Shown here in pieces: positions 25,193 to 33,507 of a stretch of 37,968 nucleotides of DNA (the first letter of the stretch is position 1; every line of letters begins with the position of its first letter). Under the pieces are notes generated by a model. The model had not been told where the DNA came from. It ran no database searches and saw only the letters and a list, made by a program, of their open reading frames with translations. The DNA is taken from assembly GCF_003096415.1 (NCBI RefSeq), contig NZ_QEKH01000040.1, forward strand, positions 1 through 37,968, given 5' to 3'. The position numbers and the translations under genes were made by a program. Source of the stretch: Victivallis vadensis. Its GTDB lineage: Bacteria > Verrucomicrobiota > Lentisphaeria > Victivallales > Victivallaceae.

Positions 25193-27742
25193 ATGAACAA
25201 ACTTTTCAAACTCTCTCTGGGATTGGCGCTCCTCGCCGCAATCGGCGCGGGGGCGGCGGATGATCCGCTGCAGAAATCGAACGCCTATACGCTGGAGCTG
25301 GACGGCGAAATGCAGCCGGGCCGGAACTTCTTCCCGCTGAGCATTCTGCGGAACGACGAAATGGACCTGCTGCCCCGGCTGGGCTACACGTTCACCGACG
25401 GCGGCGGCCACCAGTGTCTTGAATTCCGCACCGGCAAGGAGTGCACCTATCACAAGAAGGTGTCGGACCGGGCGCCGGTGTTCGTGAGCCTCTGGGCCGC
25501 CCATACCGTCGCAGGCAGCCGCTGGACCAGAAACTACGGCACGCTCAAAAATTCGCAGGGCCCGGACGGCAAACCGCACAAGATGCACAACCTGAATCTG
25601 CACGATCCGAATACCGGAAAATATATCCTCGACTGCGAGCGGTTCAGCGTGGAGAAGGTGCTCGAAGTCAACGGCGACCGCGTGTTCATGTGGCATCTTG
25701 ACAACGAATGGGAGCTGCCGATGGACTATTCGCCGGAGGCGAAGGCCGGTTTCGTCAAGTATGCGAAGAAACTCTACAACAACGACCTGGACGAATTCAA
25801 CCGGGTCTGGGGAAGCGATTACAGGCGGTTCGAGGATTTTGAAGCGCCGGTGGCGGAGGAGGCTTCCAGGCGGCCGGGGGCGTGGCTCGACTGGCGGCGG
25901 TTCCAGGAGGAGAGCTACACCGATTTTATGGCGGCCCGTTTCAAAAACGTTTCCGAAGCCGACAAGGGGCGCCGCCGGGTGGTGTTCAAGGGGACTCAGT
26001 GCACGCTGGAGATGCCGGCGGTCTACAAGCTGCGGCTGAACAACCATGAGATGCTGGCCGACAAGACCCGCGAGTATTCCAAGGGATGGTACGGTATCGA
26101 CATGTATGGCAATACCGACCGCAACTGCTATGAATACAACTACTTCTACAACTGCATCCTGAATCCGGCCGATCCGGAGGACCGGCGCTGGAACTGGGGC
26201 GTGTTCGCGGCGGAGACCAACAACCACACCGGCCCGGACTGGCAGTTCGCCGAATCCTTCTGGCGGGTGCTCGGCAACGGCGTGAAGGGTTTCGACTTCT
26301 TTACGCTCGGCAAAAAAGGAGCGAAAGGAGACTGGGCGACGTTCGGATTCACCCGTGCAAGCGACGGCGTGCGGCGGGGCAAGCTCTATTACGCGGCCCG
26401 GCTGGGAGCGATGATTCACCGCACCGAACAATTCTGGGCGCAGTCGCGGCCGTATACGCAGGGAGCGGTCGCGATGCTGATCCCGACTCGCGACGTACTG
26501 CTCTCGGAACCGGCCGGCGCGAGCCGCTGGGACTATTCGCAGAACAACCGGCTCAACGTCTACACCCATTTGCGCGAAGCCGGTTACCGGGTCGACGTGC
26601 TGCCTTACAACAAACTCAATGACGCCTATCTGAAAAAATATGCCGCGCTGGTGCTGGTCGGTGCGGACCACCTGACTGCGGCGGAGGCCGGGGCGATCGA
26701 GCGTTTCGTCGCTGCCGGCGGCGTGCTGCTGGCCGACGGGCAGTGCGGCTTTTTCGACGACCGCCACCGCGAAATCCGCAGTCTCGAAAAGCTGCTCGGC
26801 ATCCGCATGGGCAAGGTCTACAAGGGGATCGACGTCTCTCCCGACGATCTCTGGATCTGCGACGGCAAAGGCAATGTGCTGCGCTGCGACGGCAAGATCA
26901 CCGGCAGCGTCACGACTGCCGAACTGCTGAACGCCGACGATGTCGCGAACAGCCTCAAAGTCCCGATGTTGACCCGCAACCGCTTCGGCAGGGGAACGGC
27001 GTTCTGGATCAATACCCGTCTCGGCTGCATGCGCGCCGAAGGCCCCGCCCATCTGGTCGGCGACTGGCTGCGGGAACTGCTCGGCTCGGCGGGAGTGGAA
27101 CCGCAGGCGGTCACGGTTCCGGCGCTGCCGGAGCTGCGCATCGAAGCTCCGATGGTTGACGACGACGGCAACACCGCCGTGGTGTTCGCCAATACCGTCC
27201 GGGAGCCGCTGCCCGGATTCACTGCGAAACTCCGGATGCCGGGCGACGGTTACAAAGCGTTCTACTGGGCGGATGCGGAAGGGACGAATTTCCGCGTGTT
27301 CGACAAAGTGAAACAGTTGAAAGACGATTTCTATGAATTTGAGCTGCCGTCGCTGCGGACCGCCGGAGTGCTCTACGCCTGGAAGAAGCCGCTGCCGATG
27401 CTCGGACTTACGGTCGAAGCGGTCGGCGATGCCGGCCATGCTCCGTATGACCCGTGGACGCTGCTGGTGGAGAAAGGCTCGGAATTGACCGTGACGGTGC
27501 GCGTCGCGGATGCTCCGGCCGGAAGCAAGGTATGTTTGCGCGCATTCGGCGACTGGACTGTGACGCCGGCGGAACAGGAGGTTCCGGCTGGAAAAGCGGT
27601 CAGCGACCTGACCTTCCGCGTGCGGCTTCCGAAAGAGAGCCCGCTCTATTTGCCGGAATACCCGTGCCCGCTGCTGGCGGAACTCCGGAACGCCGACGGA
27701 AAAAGAATCGGCGTCTGCAACGCGGTCGTTACCGTAAAATAA
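25193..27742 (+). CDS. Secreted GH42-like beta-galactosidase family protein
   Basis: This 849-residue protein starts with a signal peptide (MNKLFKLSLGLALLAAIGAGAA). ATG 25193 has GGAAGG upstream; an ATG at 25169 overlapping the previous stop is less likely. The TIM-barrel (about 40-440) carries the acid/base Glu172 in MWHLDNEWELP and a probable nucleophile Glu341 in FAAETNNHTG. The spacing of about 170 residues is as in characterised GH42 enzymes. A glutamine-amidotransferase-like trimerisation domain follows (about 440-640, including RVDVLPYN and LVLVGADHLTAAEAGAIERF), then C-terminal beta domains. The family hydrolyses beta-galactosides. The second LacI regulator is directly upstream. Substrate not determined. 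Confidence 0.87.
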   Translation: MNKLFKLSLGLALLAAIGAGAADDPLQKSNAYTLELDGEMQPGRNFFPLSILRNDEMDLLPRLGYTFTDGGGHQCLEFRTGKECTYHKKVSDRAPVFVSLWAAHTVAGSRWTRNYGTLKNSQGPDGKPHKMHNLNLHDPNTGKYILDCERFSVEKVLEVNGDRVFMWHLDNEWELPMDYSPEAKAGFVKYAKKLYNNDLDEFNRVWGSDYRRFEDFEAPVAEEASRRPGAWLDWRRFQEESYTDFMAARFKNVSEADKGRRRVVFKGTQCTLEMPAVYKLRLNNHEMLADKTREYSKGWYGIDMYGNTDRNCYEYNYFYNCILNPADPEDRRWNWGVFAAETNNHTGPDWQFAESFWRVLGNGVKGFDFFTLGKKGAKGDWATFGFTRASDGVRRGKLYYAARLGAMIHRTEQFWAQSRPYTQGAVAMLIPTRDVLLSEPAGASRWDYSQNNRLNVYTHLREAGYRVDVLPYNKLNDAYLKKYAALVLVGADHLTAAEAGAIERFVAAGGVLLADGQCGFFDDRHREIRSLEKLLGIRMGKVYKGIDVSPDDLWICDGKGNVLRCDGKITGSVTTAELLNADDVANSLKVPMLTRNRFGRGTAFWINTRLGCMRAEGPAHLVGDWLRELLGSAGVEPQAVTVPALPELRIEAPMVDDDGNTAVVFANTVREPLPGFTAKLRMPGDGYKAFYWADAEGTNFRVFDKVKQLKDDFYEFELPSLRTAGVLYAWKKPLPMLGLTVEAVGDAGHAPYDPWTLLVEKGSELTVTVRVADAPAGSKVCLRAFGDWTVTPAEQEVPAGKAVSDLTFRVRLPKESPLYLPEYPCPLLAELRNADGKRIGVCNAVVTVK

Positions 27743-27799
27743 CATATCTGCGGCATGAGTTCCGGTGTTGCGGAGATTCATTTTTATTTTCTCCGGTTC

Positions 27800-27840
27800 T
27801 TGAAAATATCTGAAAACGATATCTATTATAATGATATAGA
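27800..27840 (+). promoter_or_regulatory. Peroxiredoxin promoter with a PerR-like half-site
   Basis: TTGAAA (27800-27805) and TATTAT (27824-27829) are 18 bp apart. The -10 overlaps TTATAAT (27826-27832), a perfect left half of the PerR/Fur-type box; the right half matches poorly (about 3 of 7). TCTAT...ATAGA flank the area as an inverted repeat (27822-27840). Peroxide regulation is plausible for this gene but weakly supported. Confidence 0.5.
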
Positions 27841-27845
27841 CACCA

Positions 27846-27874
27846 ATGCCGGAGGAGGGAGTAGCCTCCGGCAT
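27846..27874 (+). promoter_or_regulatory. 5' leader hairpin of the peroxiredoxin gene
   Basis: A perfect 10-bp stem (ATGCCGGAGG with CCTCCGGCAT) has a 9-nt loop. It ends 7 bp before the ribosome site AAGGAG, leaves that site free, and has no T run, so it looks like an mRNA-stabilising or regulatory leader structure rather than a terminator. Confidence 0.55.
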
Positions 27875-27897
27875 GCAACACGGAAGGAGAAGCAATC

Positions 27898-28488
27898 ATG
27901 TCACTGGTAGCACAAATGGCGCCGGATTTCACTGCAAACGCGGTCACGCCGGAAAACCTGATCGAACCGTTCACCCTGTCAAACCTGCGCGGCAAATATG
28001 TCGTGCTGTTCTTTTACCCGATGGACTTCACGTTCGTCTGTCCGACGGAGCTGGTCGCTTTCGACAATGCGATCGAGAAGTTCAAGGCGCTGAATGCGGA
28101 ACTGGTTTCGGTTTCGGTGGACTCCGAATACAGCCACTATGCGTGGAAACAGATCGAGCGCAGCAAAGGCGGGATCGGGAAATTGCGTTACCCGATGGTT
28201 TCCGACTTCACCAAAGAGATCAGCCGCAACTATGGAATCCTGCTGAACAACAGCGTGGCGCTGCGCGGTCTTTTCGTGATCGACCGGGAGGGAGTCGTCC
28301 GCCACGAGACGGTCAACGACCTGCCGCTGGGCCGCAACGTCGAGGAAGTGCTTCGGGTGCTGAAGTCGTTGCAGTTCACCGAAAAGTACGGTGAAGTCTG
28401 TCCGGCCAACTGGAAGGAAGGCGCGGAAGGACTCAAGCCGACCGCGGTCGGCGTCGCCGATTATCTGGGCAAGCACGGTCAGGAGTGA
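27898..28488 (+). CDS. ahpC: 2-Cys peroxiredoxin (AhpC/Prx1 type)
   Basis: This 196-residue cytoplasmic thiol peroxidase reduces H2O2 and organic peroxides. The peroxidatic Cys48 sits in FYPMDFTFVCPTE with the conserved Pro and Thr. The resolving Cys168 is in EVCPANW. The GGLG-type element appears as GGIG and the C-terminal YF motif is absent, so the enzyme should resist over-oxidation (known family rule, inferred here). ATG 27898 follows AAGGAG. It is monocistronic: own promoter upstream, terminator downstream. No AhpF reductase gene is nearby, so thioredoxin or a distant reductase must recycle it. Confidence 0.95.
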   Translation: MSLVAQMAPDFTANAVTPENLIEPFTLSNLRGKYVVLFFYPMDFTFVCPTELVAFDNAIEKFKALNAELVSVSVDSEYSHYAWKQIERSKGGIGKLRYPMVSDFTKEISRNYGILLNNSVALRGLFVIDREGVVRHETVNDLPLGRNVEEVLRVLKSLQFTEKYGEVCPANWKEGAEGLKPTAVGVADYLGKHGQE

Positions 28489-28539
28489 CCCGTGAAATCT
28501 TCCGCACGGCGGCAGTCGGGCGGGAGAGATGGCGATATA

Positions 28540-28576
28540 CAGGCTCCGCAGCAGGATCGTCCCGCTGCGGAGCCTG
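28540..28576. terminator. Intrinsic terminator between convergent genes
   Basis: A 13-bp stem (CAGGCTCCGCAGC with its complement at 28564-28576) has an 11-nt loop, followed by T-rich DNA (atatttta). It ends the peroxiredoxin transcript 51 bp after its stop and may also serve the minus-strand regulator whose gene ends at 28615. Confidence 0.75.
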
Positions 28577-28614
28577 ATATTTTATGTTCGGGCGAATACG
28601 GACGGACACGGAGG

Positions 28615-29922
28615 TCATTCGCCGATGCGGGTCAGGAAACGCAGCGTCGCGCCGAGTTCGCGCACGGTGCGGACGGCTTCTTCGCGGGATTGACGGTTGA
28701 ACAGATTGCAGGAGCGGTCGACGATGGTGTAGAATTCCGGGGTGAAAAGGTTGTAGCCGGCGGCGGGCTTCTCCATCTCCTGAAGAAAGAGGGCGTCGGT
28801 GGACTCGTAGGGATTCATGCTGAAGGCGGCGGAACTGCGCCGGACCGGGATTCCGTACCGGCTCTGGCCGATACGGTCCTGCATGGGTTCGGAGAGCAGG
28901 AATTCGATCAGTCGTTCAGCCTGCGCAAGGTCGGCGCATTCGTTGCGGACGCAGAGTAACTCCGCCGCCTGGACGTTCACGTCGCAGCCGTTGTCGGGCA
29001 TCGGCAGCTCCACGCCGCCGATGCGGGCGAAGTTTTCGCGGGTCAGTTCGTGGGCCAACTGCTCGCGGGTGGTGATCCGCAGCGCGACATCCGTGTAGTT
29101 GACCGGCCCTTCTTCGGGACCGAGCAGGTCCCGCAGCATCAGGTAGTGGTCAAGCCCGCGCAGCATCTCGGGTGCGTCGATCCGGACGGGGTCCGGCTGA
29201 TCCGGTTCGATGATGCGGCCGCCGAAGCGGGCCGCGATCGGATAAAATTCATACAGCGCGTGATTGAACGGGAAAACCCGTTCGGCGGGCAGTTTGGAAC
29301 GCAGTTGCCGGATGCAGGCGATGAACTCCTCCCAGCTCCAGCCGGGGCGCGGCAGCTCCACGCCGCACTGCTTGAAGAGTTCGCGGTTATAAGCGATGAT
29401 GCGCGGCGAGAACAGCAGCGGAATGCCGCAGAGTTTGCCGTTGACCAGAAATTGCCGGAACGGAGCCGGAAAAAAGGCGGAGGGGTCCGGGTAGAGTTTC
29501 CGGAAGATCGGCCCGAGGTCCAGATATTGCGAGTGGTGGCCGAGCAGATAGTGGGAGACCTGAATCTCATAGACGGCCCGGTCGAATTTCCAGGTCAGCC
29601 GCAGTTCGGGGTGTTCCTGGCTGATCGGGGCGCTGTAGACCTGTCGGGTACAGTCCTCCGGCGCGGCCCGGTGAAGCCGCAAGGTCCCCTGCAGGAGCCG
29701 TTTCTCCCAATTTTCCCGCACGTAGGTGCCGCTGCGCGGGACGCTGAGCAGAATTCCCTGCTGCACCAGGCTCTCCAACACGGATTGCAGGTGTGTGAAG
29801 CAGCAGCCGACTTCACCGGCCAGCTGGCGCGCTCCGGGAAGCTTGGCGCCGGGACGCCATTCGCCGCGTTCGATCTTGTCGAGCAGGAGGTTGCGGATCT
29901 CAAGATTCTTGTCCAGCTTCAT
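28615..29922 (-). CDS. GntR-type regulator fused to a solute-binding-protein-like sensor
   Basis: This 435-residue protein has a winged helix of GntR type at residues about 1-72: IERGEWRPGAKLPGARQLAG, then LQSVLESLVQQGILLSVPRSGTYV (shown here in two parts). Residues about 110-420 resemble extracellular sugar-binding proteins of ABC importers (family 1): GKLCGIPLLFSPRIIAYNRE, LFKQCGVELPRPGWSWEEF, and a C-terminal IGQSRYGIPVRRS. There is no signal peptide, so the binding domain should be cytoplasmic and act as ligand sensor. The frame is open to 30000, but the promoter lies inside that stretch, so ATG 29922 is the start. It is divergent from an MFS transporter and esterase, its probable targets. 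Confidence 0.9.
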   Translation of the reverse strand: MKLDKNLEIRNLLLDKIERGEWRPGAKLPGARQLAGEVGCCFTHLQSVLESLVQQGILLSVPRSGTYVRENWEKRLLQGTLRLHRAAPEDCTRQVYSAPISQEHPELRLTWKFDRAVYEIQVSHYLLGHHSQYLDLGPIFRKLYPDPSAFFPAPFRQFLVNGKLCGIPLLFSPRIIAYNRELFKQCGVELPRPGWSWEEFIACIRQLRSKLPAERVFPFNHALYEFYPIAARFGGRIIEPDQPDPVRIDAPEMLRGLDHYLMLRDLLGPEEGPVNYTDVALRITTREQLAHELTRENFARIGGVELPMPDNGCDVNVQAAELLCVRNECADLAQAERLIEFLLSEPMQDRIGQSRYGIPVRRSSAAFSMNPYESTDALFLQEMEKPAAGYNLFTPEFYTIVDRSCNLFNRQSREEAVRTVRELGATLRFLTRIGE

Positions 29923-29958
29923 AACGATGTCACCCGTGGTTGAAGGTTCGATGAAAAT

Positions 29959-29987
29959 ACCATAATCCGGGATACTGACTTTGTCAA
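29959..29987 (-). promoter_or_regulatory. Promoter of the GntR-type regulator
   Basis: On the minus strand TTGACA (29982-29987) and TATGGT (29959-29964) are exactly 17 bp apart, 37 bp before ATG 29922. It is the main argument against a start at 30000. Confidence 0.75.
29976..29986. promoter_or_regulatory. Putative operator TGACTTTGTCA, copy 1
   Basis: An inverted repeat TGAC-N3-GTCA overlaps the -35 element of the regulator gene. Copy 2 lies 117 bp away at the transporter promoter. The form fits GntR-family sites. Confidence 0.6.
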
Positions 29988-30056
29988 GCGGCGGTTTCAA
30001 GATTGTTCCGAATTCGTTCTGAAAAGAAAAAATCGGGAAAAATTTGGTTGCCGCTC

Positions 30057-30085
30057 TTGCTTTTCAATTGGAAATATTGTATAAT
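30057..30085 (+). promoter_or_regulatory. Promoter of the transporter-esterase operon
   Basis: TTGCTT (30057-30062) and TATAAT (30080-30085) are 17 bp apart, 47 bp before the transporter start codon. Confidence 0.7.
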
Positions 30086-30092
30086 TGCAATG

Positions 30093-30103
30093 TGACTGTG
30101 TCA
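30093..30103. promoter_or_regulatory. Putative operator TGACTGTGTCA, copy 2
   Basis: Identical to copy 1 except the central base of the spacer. It begins 8 bp after the -10 element, at or just past the expected transcription start, so binding should repress the transporter operon. Confidence 0.6.
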
Positions 30104-30131
30104 GAATGGATCGAACAGGGGGATCATCGAA

Positions 30132-32111
30132 ATGCCGGAAGCGAGTACCGTCGGAGAAGAAAAAAGGGAACTTTATCACTGCGGAACTTTGACCTATACG
30201 AAAATCGGGTTGGTTTCACTGTTCATCTGGCTGCTGTGGGGGGATTTCTGCTATACGCTGATGGAGACGGTGGTGCCGAGCATCATTCCGCTGACCCTGA
30301 AAGGGCTTTCCTGCCCGAACTGGATCATGGGAATGATCATTTCGACGATTCCGAACTTCATGAGCATGACCGTCGCGCCGTATGTCAGCGTGAAGAGCGA
30401 CCGCTGCCGCACCCGCTGGGGACGGCGTATCCCGTTCATCGCCGCGAGCATGCCGTTCCTGACCGTCAGTCTGTTCCTGCTGGGCTGGAGCCGGGAGATC
30501 GCGGAATGGCTGCGCATGACGGTTCCCGGGCTGGAGGCGTATGCCCCGGCCACGGTCGCGATCGGGATGATCGGTATTTTCATGCTGATCTTCCAATTCT
30601 TCAACCAGTTTCTGAACACGGGCTTCTGGGCGCTGTTCAACGATGTGGTGCCGCCGACCCACCTGGCCCGTTTCGCGGGGGCGTTCCGGATGGTCGGCAC
30701 GGCGGCGGGGGCGTTCTACAACTATTTCCTGTTCCGCTACGCCGAAAGCCATTCCCATGAGATTTTCGCGGGTTCGGCGATCCTGTACACGGTCGGTTTC
30801 CTGCTGCTGCTGTCGATGGTCAAGGAGGGAAAGTATCCGCCGCTGGACGAGAGCCAGACCAGAAAGGTCAGCCGCTGGCAGGCGACGCGGGAGTTTTTCC
30901 GGGAGTCGTTCCACGAACGGCTCTACCAGCTGATCTTCGCCAGCGGCGGCGTGCTGGCCTTCGCCGGGGTGGCGTGGGGCTTTCAGGTGTTCTTCCTGCT
31001 CGAAATGAAAATGGACCTCGAACAGATCGGCAAGTACAACGCGATTCTGGCGGTGGCGGCCTTCATCGCAACCTACTTCGCGGCGATCTTCGTGGACCGC
31101 TGGCATCCGCTGCGGGTGTACACCTATGTGGTGATCTTTTCGCTGACCGGGCCGATGATGAACTGGGTCTGGCTCTTCATCGACCTGCCGGGGCGGATTT
31201 TCTTCTGGCTCTCGCTGGCGGCGCAGCTGCTGTACGCATTCATGAACGCGCTGTCGGCGGCGTGCGCGATGCCGATGCAGATGCGGCTGTTTCCGCATTC
31301 GCGGTACGGCCAGTTCGGAGCGGCGCAGGGGATGATCCGCTCCGCCTGCACGATCGCGGCCGGCATGGTGGTCGGGGGCTTCTACGACCTGATTCAGGTG
31401 ATTTTCGCGAACTGCTGGCACGGTGGCGGCATCGCGGCCGGAGCCGGGTACTGTTACCGGTTCTATTTCGTGTGGTCGTCGCTGGCCAGCCTGATCAACT
31501 TCGTGTTGATTGCGTGGGCCTACCGGCGCTGGAACCAGCTCGGCGGCGACGCCCATTTTCATCCGCCCGCTTCGTGGAACAAGGAGGGCTACGAAAAGGT
31601 GGCCGTGGTCGCGACGACCGGCTACCAGAGCAAATGGTTGAATATCGCACTGCTGATGATGGACGGCGTGATGTTCGGCTCGCTGCTGCTGGTGGCGGTA
31701 ATGCTGGCGCCGCTGGCGTGGCACGGCATGTACGGGGCGGTCCGGTGGTTCCTGATCGCGGTGCTGCCGCTGTCGCTGGTGGTGGCGGTGATCTGGTTCA
31801 GGATGGTGCGGGGCATCCGGCGGGATGTCGGGCGGGCGAAGGCGGGGGAACTGCCGGTGAACGGGATCCCGCACCACGGGATGATGATGGTGTTCGGCTC
31901 GAAGTTCCTGTTGACGATCGGGCTGGTGATCGCGCAGTTCCTTGTGGCGGTCAGGCTGGAAAACGAGCTGTACGTGGTGCTGTTCGCACTCGGCAATATC
32001 GTCACGAACTTCCTGCTGCTCTTCTGCACCTGGTTCGTGCTGAAGATGGAGAAGGGGTATGCGACGAAGATCGACGCCGCCTCGCTGGTGGCCGCCGCGC
32101 CGGAACAGTAA
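30132..32111 (+). CDS. MFS sugar transporter (SLC45/GPH-like)
   Basis: This 659-residue inner-membrane protein has about 12-14 hydrophobic helices. MFS motif A appears after the second helix as SVKSDRCRTRWGRRIPFI, the variant found in sucrose/SLC45-like and GPH-type sugar carriers. Two long cytoplasmic loops and an extended C-terminal half make it longer than typical MFS carriers (400-500 residues). It probably brings an oligosaccharide or glycoside into the cell. The esterase gene follows after 37 bp in the same operon, and the divergent GntR-SBP regulator probably senses the imported compound. The substrate is not determined. Confidence 0.9.
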   Translation: MPEASTVGEEKRELYHCGTLTYTKIGLVSLFIWLLWGDFCYTLMETVVPSIIPLTLKGLSCPNWIMGMIISTIPNFMSMTVAPYVSVKSDRCRTRWGRRIPFIAASMPFLTVSLFLLGWSREIAEWLRMTVPGLEAYAPATVAIGMIGIFMLIFQFFNQFLNTGFWALFNDVVPPTHLARFAGAFRMVGTAAGAFYNYFLFRYAESHSHEIFAGSAILYTVGFLLLLSMVKEGKYPPLDESQTRKVSRWQATREFFRESFHERLYQLIFASGGVLAFAGVAWGFQVFFLLEMKMDLEQIGKYNAILAVAAFIATYFAAIFVDRWHPLRVYTYVVIFSLTGPMMNWVWLFIDLPGRIFFWLSLAAQLLYAFMNALSAACAMPMQMRLFPHSRYGQFGAAQGMIRSACTIAAGMVVGGFYDLIQVIFANCWHGGGIAAGAGYCYRFYFVWSSLASLINFVLIAWAYRRWNQLGGDAHFHPPASWNKEGYEKVAVVATTGYQSKWLNIALLMMDGVMFGSLLLVAVMLAPLAWHGMYGAVRWFLIAVLPLSLVVAVIWFRMVRGIRRDVGRAKAGELPVNGIPHHGMMMVFGSKFLLTIGLVIAQFLVAVRLENELYVVLFALGNIVTNFLLLFCTWFVLKMEKGYATKIDAASLVAAAPEQ

Positions 32112-32148
32112 TGGAAGATTCGGAATATCATAAAAGGAGTTGTGAACA

Positions 32149-33438
32149 ATGAAATTGACGGCTTTTCTTTCCGTTCTGCTGTTGGCGGGCGGAGCGGCGG
32201 CGGAGCGCCTGACCGTGGCACCCGACCGGCCGGAGGCGCTGTATCGCCCCGGCGAACAGGCGGTTTTCACCCTGAAGCTGACTTCGGAAGAAGGAAAACC
32301 GGTCGCGGACCGGGAGGTGCGCTACTACCTGTACGGCGACGATTCCATCAAGGGTAAAGGAACGTTGCGGACCGGGCCGGACGGCGCGGCGGAGGTGAAA
32401 ACCGGGCTGAACCGTCCCGGTTTCATCCGGCTTGCCGCGGCGACCGGCACGGGAAAGGAGAAGGTGGAAGGTTCGGGCGGAGCCGGTTTCGATCCACGGA
32501 AAATCATGCCCGCCCGGCCCGAACCGCCCGATTTCGACGCTTACTGGGCGAAGGCGAAGCAGGAGGTGGACCAGGAGCCGCTGCGGGTGAAACTGACGCC
32601 GGTTCCGCTCGCGGATGCCGGGCAGGCGGCGAAAATAAAGCTCTTCGATGTCGAATTGAACTGTTCCGGGAGCGGCGCTCCGGTGCGCGGCTATCTTGCG
32701 CTGCCCTACGCGGCCGAGGCGAAAACGCTTCCGGCGGTGGTTTCGTTTCAGGGGGCGGGAGTACACAGCGCGGGCAGGCCGGTCGGCCGTGCGCTGGCCG
32801 GCATGATCGGCTTTGAAATCAATGCGCACGGAGTGGTCAACGGCCGGCCGCGGGAATTCTACGACGCGCTGGACAAAGGGGAGTTGAACGGCTACCGCTA
32901 CCGGAATATGGACGATCCGGAAAAAATCTACTTCCGCGGCATGTTCCAGCGGGTCTGGCGGGCGCTGCAGTTCGTGAAGCGGCTGCCGGAGTGGGATGGA
33001 CGCACCCTGATCGCACTCGGGGGCAGTCAGGGCGGCGGGCAGGCGCTGGCGGCCGCCGGGCTGGACCCGGACGTGTCATGCTGTGTCGCGTATGTCCCGG
33101 CGCTGTGCGACCACGGCGGCCTGTCGGTCGGGCGCGAAAGCGGCTGGCCCCGGTTCCACTGGGGCAAAGGCTACGATGAGGCGAAAGTGTTGCCGGTGGC
33201 GGACTACGTGGATGCGGTGAATTTCGCGCGCCGGATCAAAGCGGACTGTTTCCTGTCGACCGGATTCGTGGATTTGTCGTGTCATCCTTCGAGCGTGTAC
33301 GCCGCATACAATGTGATTCCGGCAGAGATGAAACAGATCGTGAACAGCCCCGCCAGCGACCACTCCGTGCCGCGCAGCACGTTTCAGGCCGGAGAGGAGT
33401 TCATGCGCAGGCATATCGAAAAAATGCGCCGGAACTAG
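32149..33438 (+). CDS. Secreted acetyl xylan esterase-like alpha/beta hydrolase
   Basis: This 429-residue protein begins with a signal peptide (MKLTAFLSVLLLAGGAAA). A beta-sandwich (about 20-110) follows, with DREVRYYLYGDDS-type Ig-like strands. Then comes an AXE1/cephalosporin-C deacetylase-type hydrolase domain (about 115-425), opening with PPDFDAYWAKAK. The triad is visible: Ser293 in GGSQGGGQAL, Asp375 in GFVDLSCHPSS and His405 in SDHSVP. Family 7 esterases remove acetyl groups from xylo-oligosaccharides. ATG 32149 follows AAAGGAG. Together with the upstream transporter this suggests use of acetylated oligosaccharides. A terminator follows at 33467. Confidence 0.9.
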   Translation: MKLTAFLSVLLLAGGAAAERLTVAPDRPEALYRPGEQAVFTLKLTSEEGKPVADREVRYYLYGDDSIKGKGTLRTGPDGAAEVKTGLNRPGFIRLAAATGTGKEKVEGSGGAGFDPRKIMPARPEPPDFDAYWAKAKQEVDQEPLRVKLTPVPLADAGQAAKIKLFDVELNCSGSGAPVRGYLALPYAAEAKTLPAVVSFQGAGVHSAGRPVGRALAGMIGFEINAHGVVNGRPREFYDALDKGELNGYRYRNMDDPEKIYFRGMFQRVWRALQFVKRLPEWDGRTLIALGGSQGGGQALAAAGLDPDVSCCVAYVPALCDHGGLSVGRESGWPRFHWGKGYDEAKVLPVADYVDAVNFARRIKADCFLSTGFVDLSCHPSSVYAAYNVIPAEMKQIVNSPASDHSVPRSTFQAGEEFMRRHIEKMRRN

Positions 33439-33458
33439 GCATTTTCTGAAACTCCGGC

Positions 33459-33487
33459 TTGAAACCGCCCTCCTGAGCTTCTATAAT
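33459..33487 (+). promoter_or_regulatory. Promoter of the H-X10-DG array
   Basis: TTGAAA (33459-33464) and TATAAT (33482-33487) are 17 bp apart. The -10 lies in the loop of the terminator hairpin at 33467-33506. Transcription would start near 33494, so the mRNA begins with the ribosome site AGGAGGG itself. Confidence 0.75.
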
Positions 33488-33506
33488 GAATGCAGGAGGG
33501 CTTTTT
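33467..33506 (+). terminator. Terminator of the transporter-esterase operon
   Basis: A 9-bp stem GCCCTCCTG (33467-33475) with CAGGAGGGC (33493-33501), a 17-nt loop and TTTTT (33502-33506). The 3' arm is also the Shine-Dalgarno sequence of the next gene, so readthrough mRNA would hide that site while mRNA from the internal promoter would not. Confidence 0.7.
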
Positions 33507-33507
33507 C

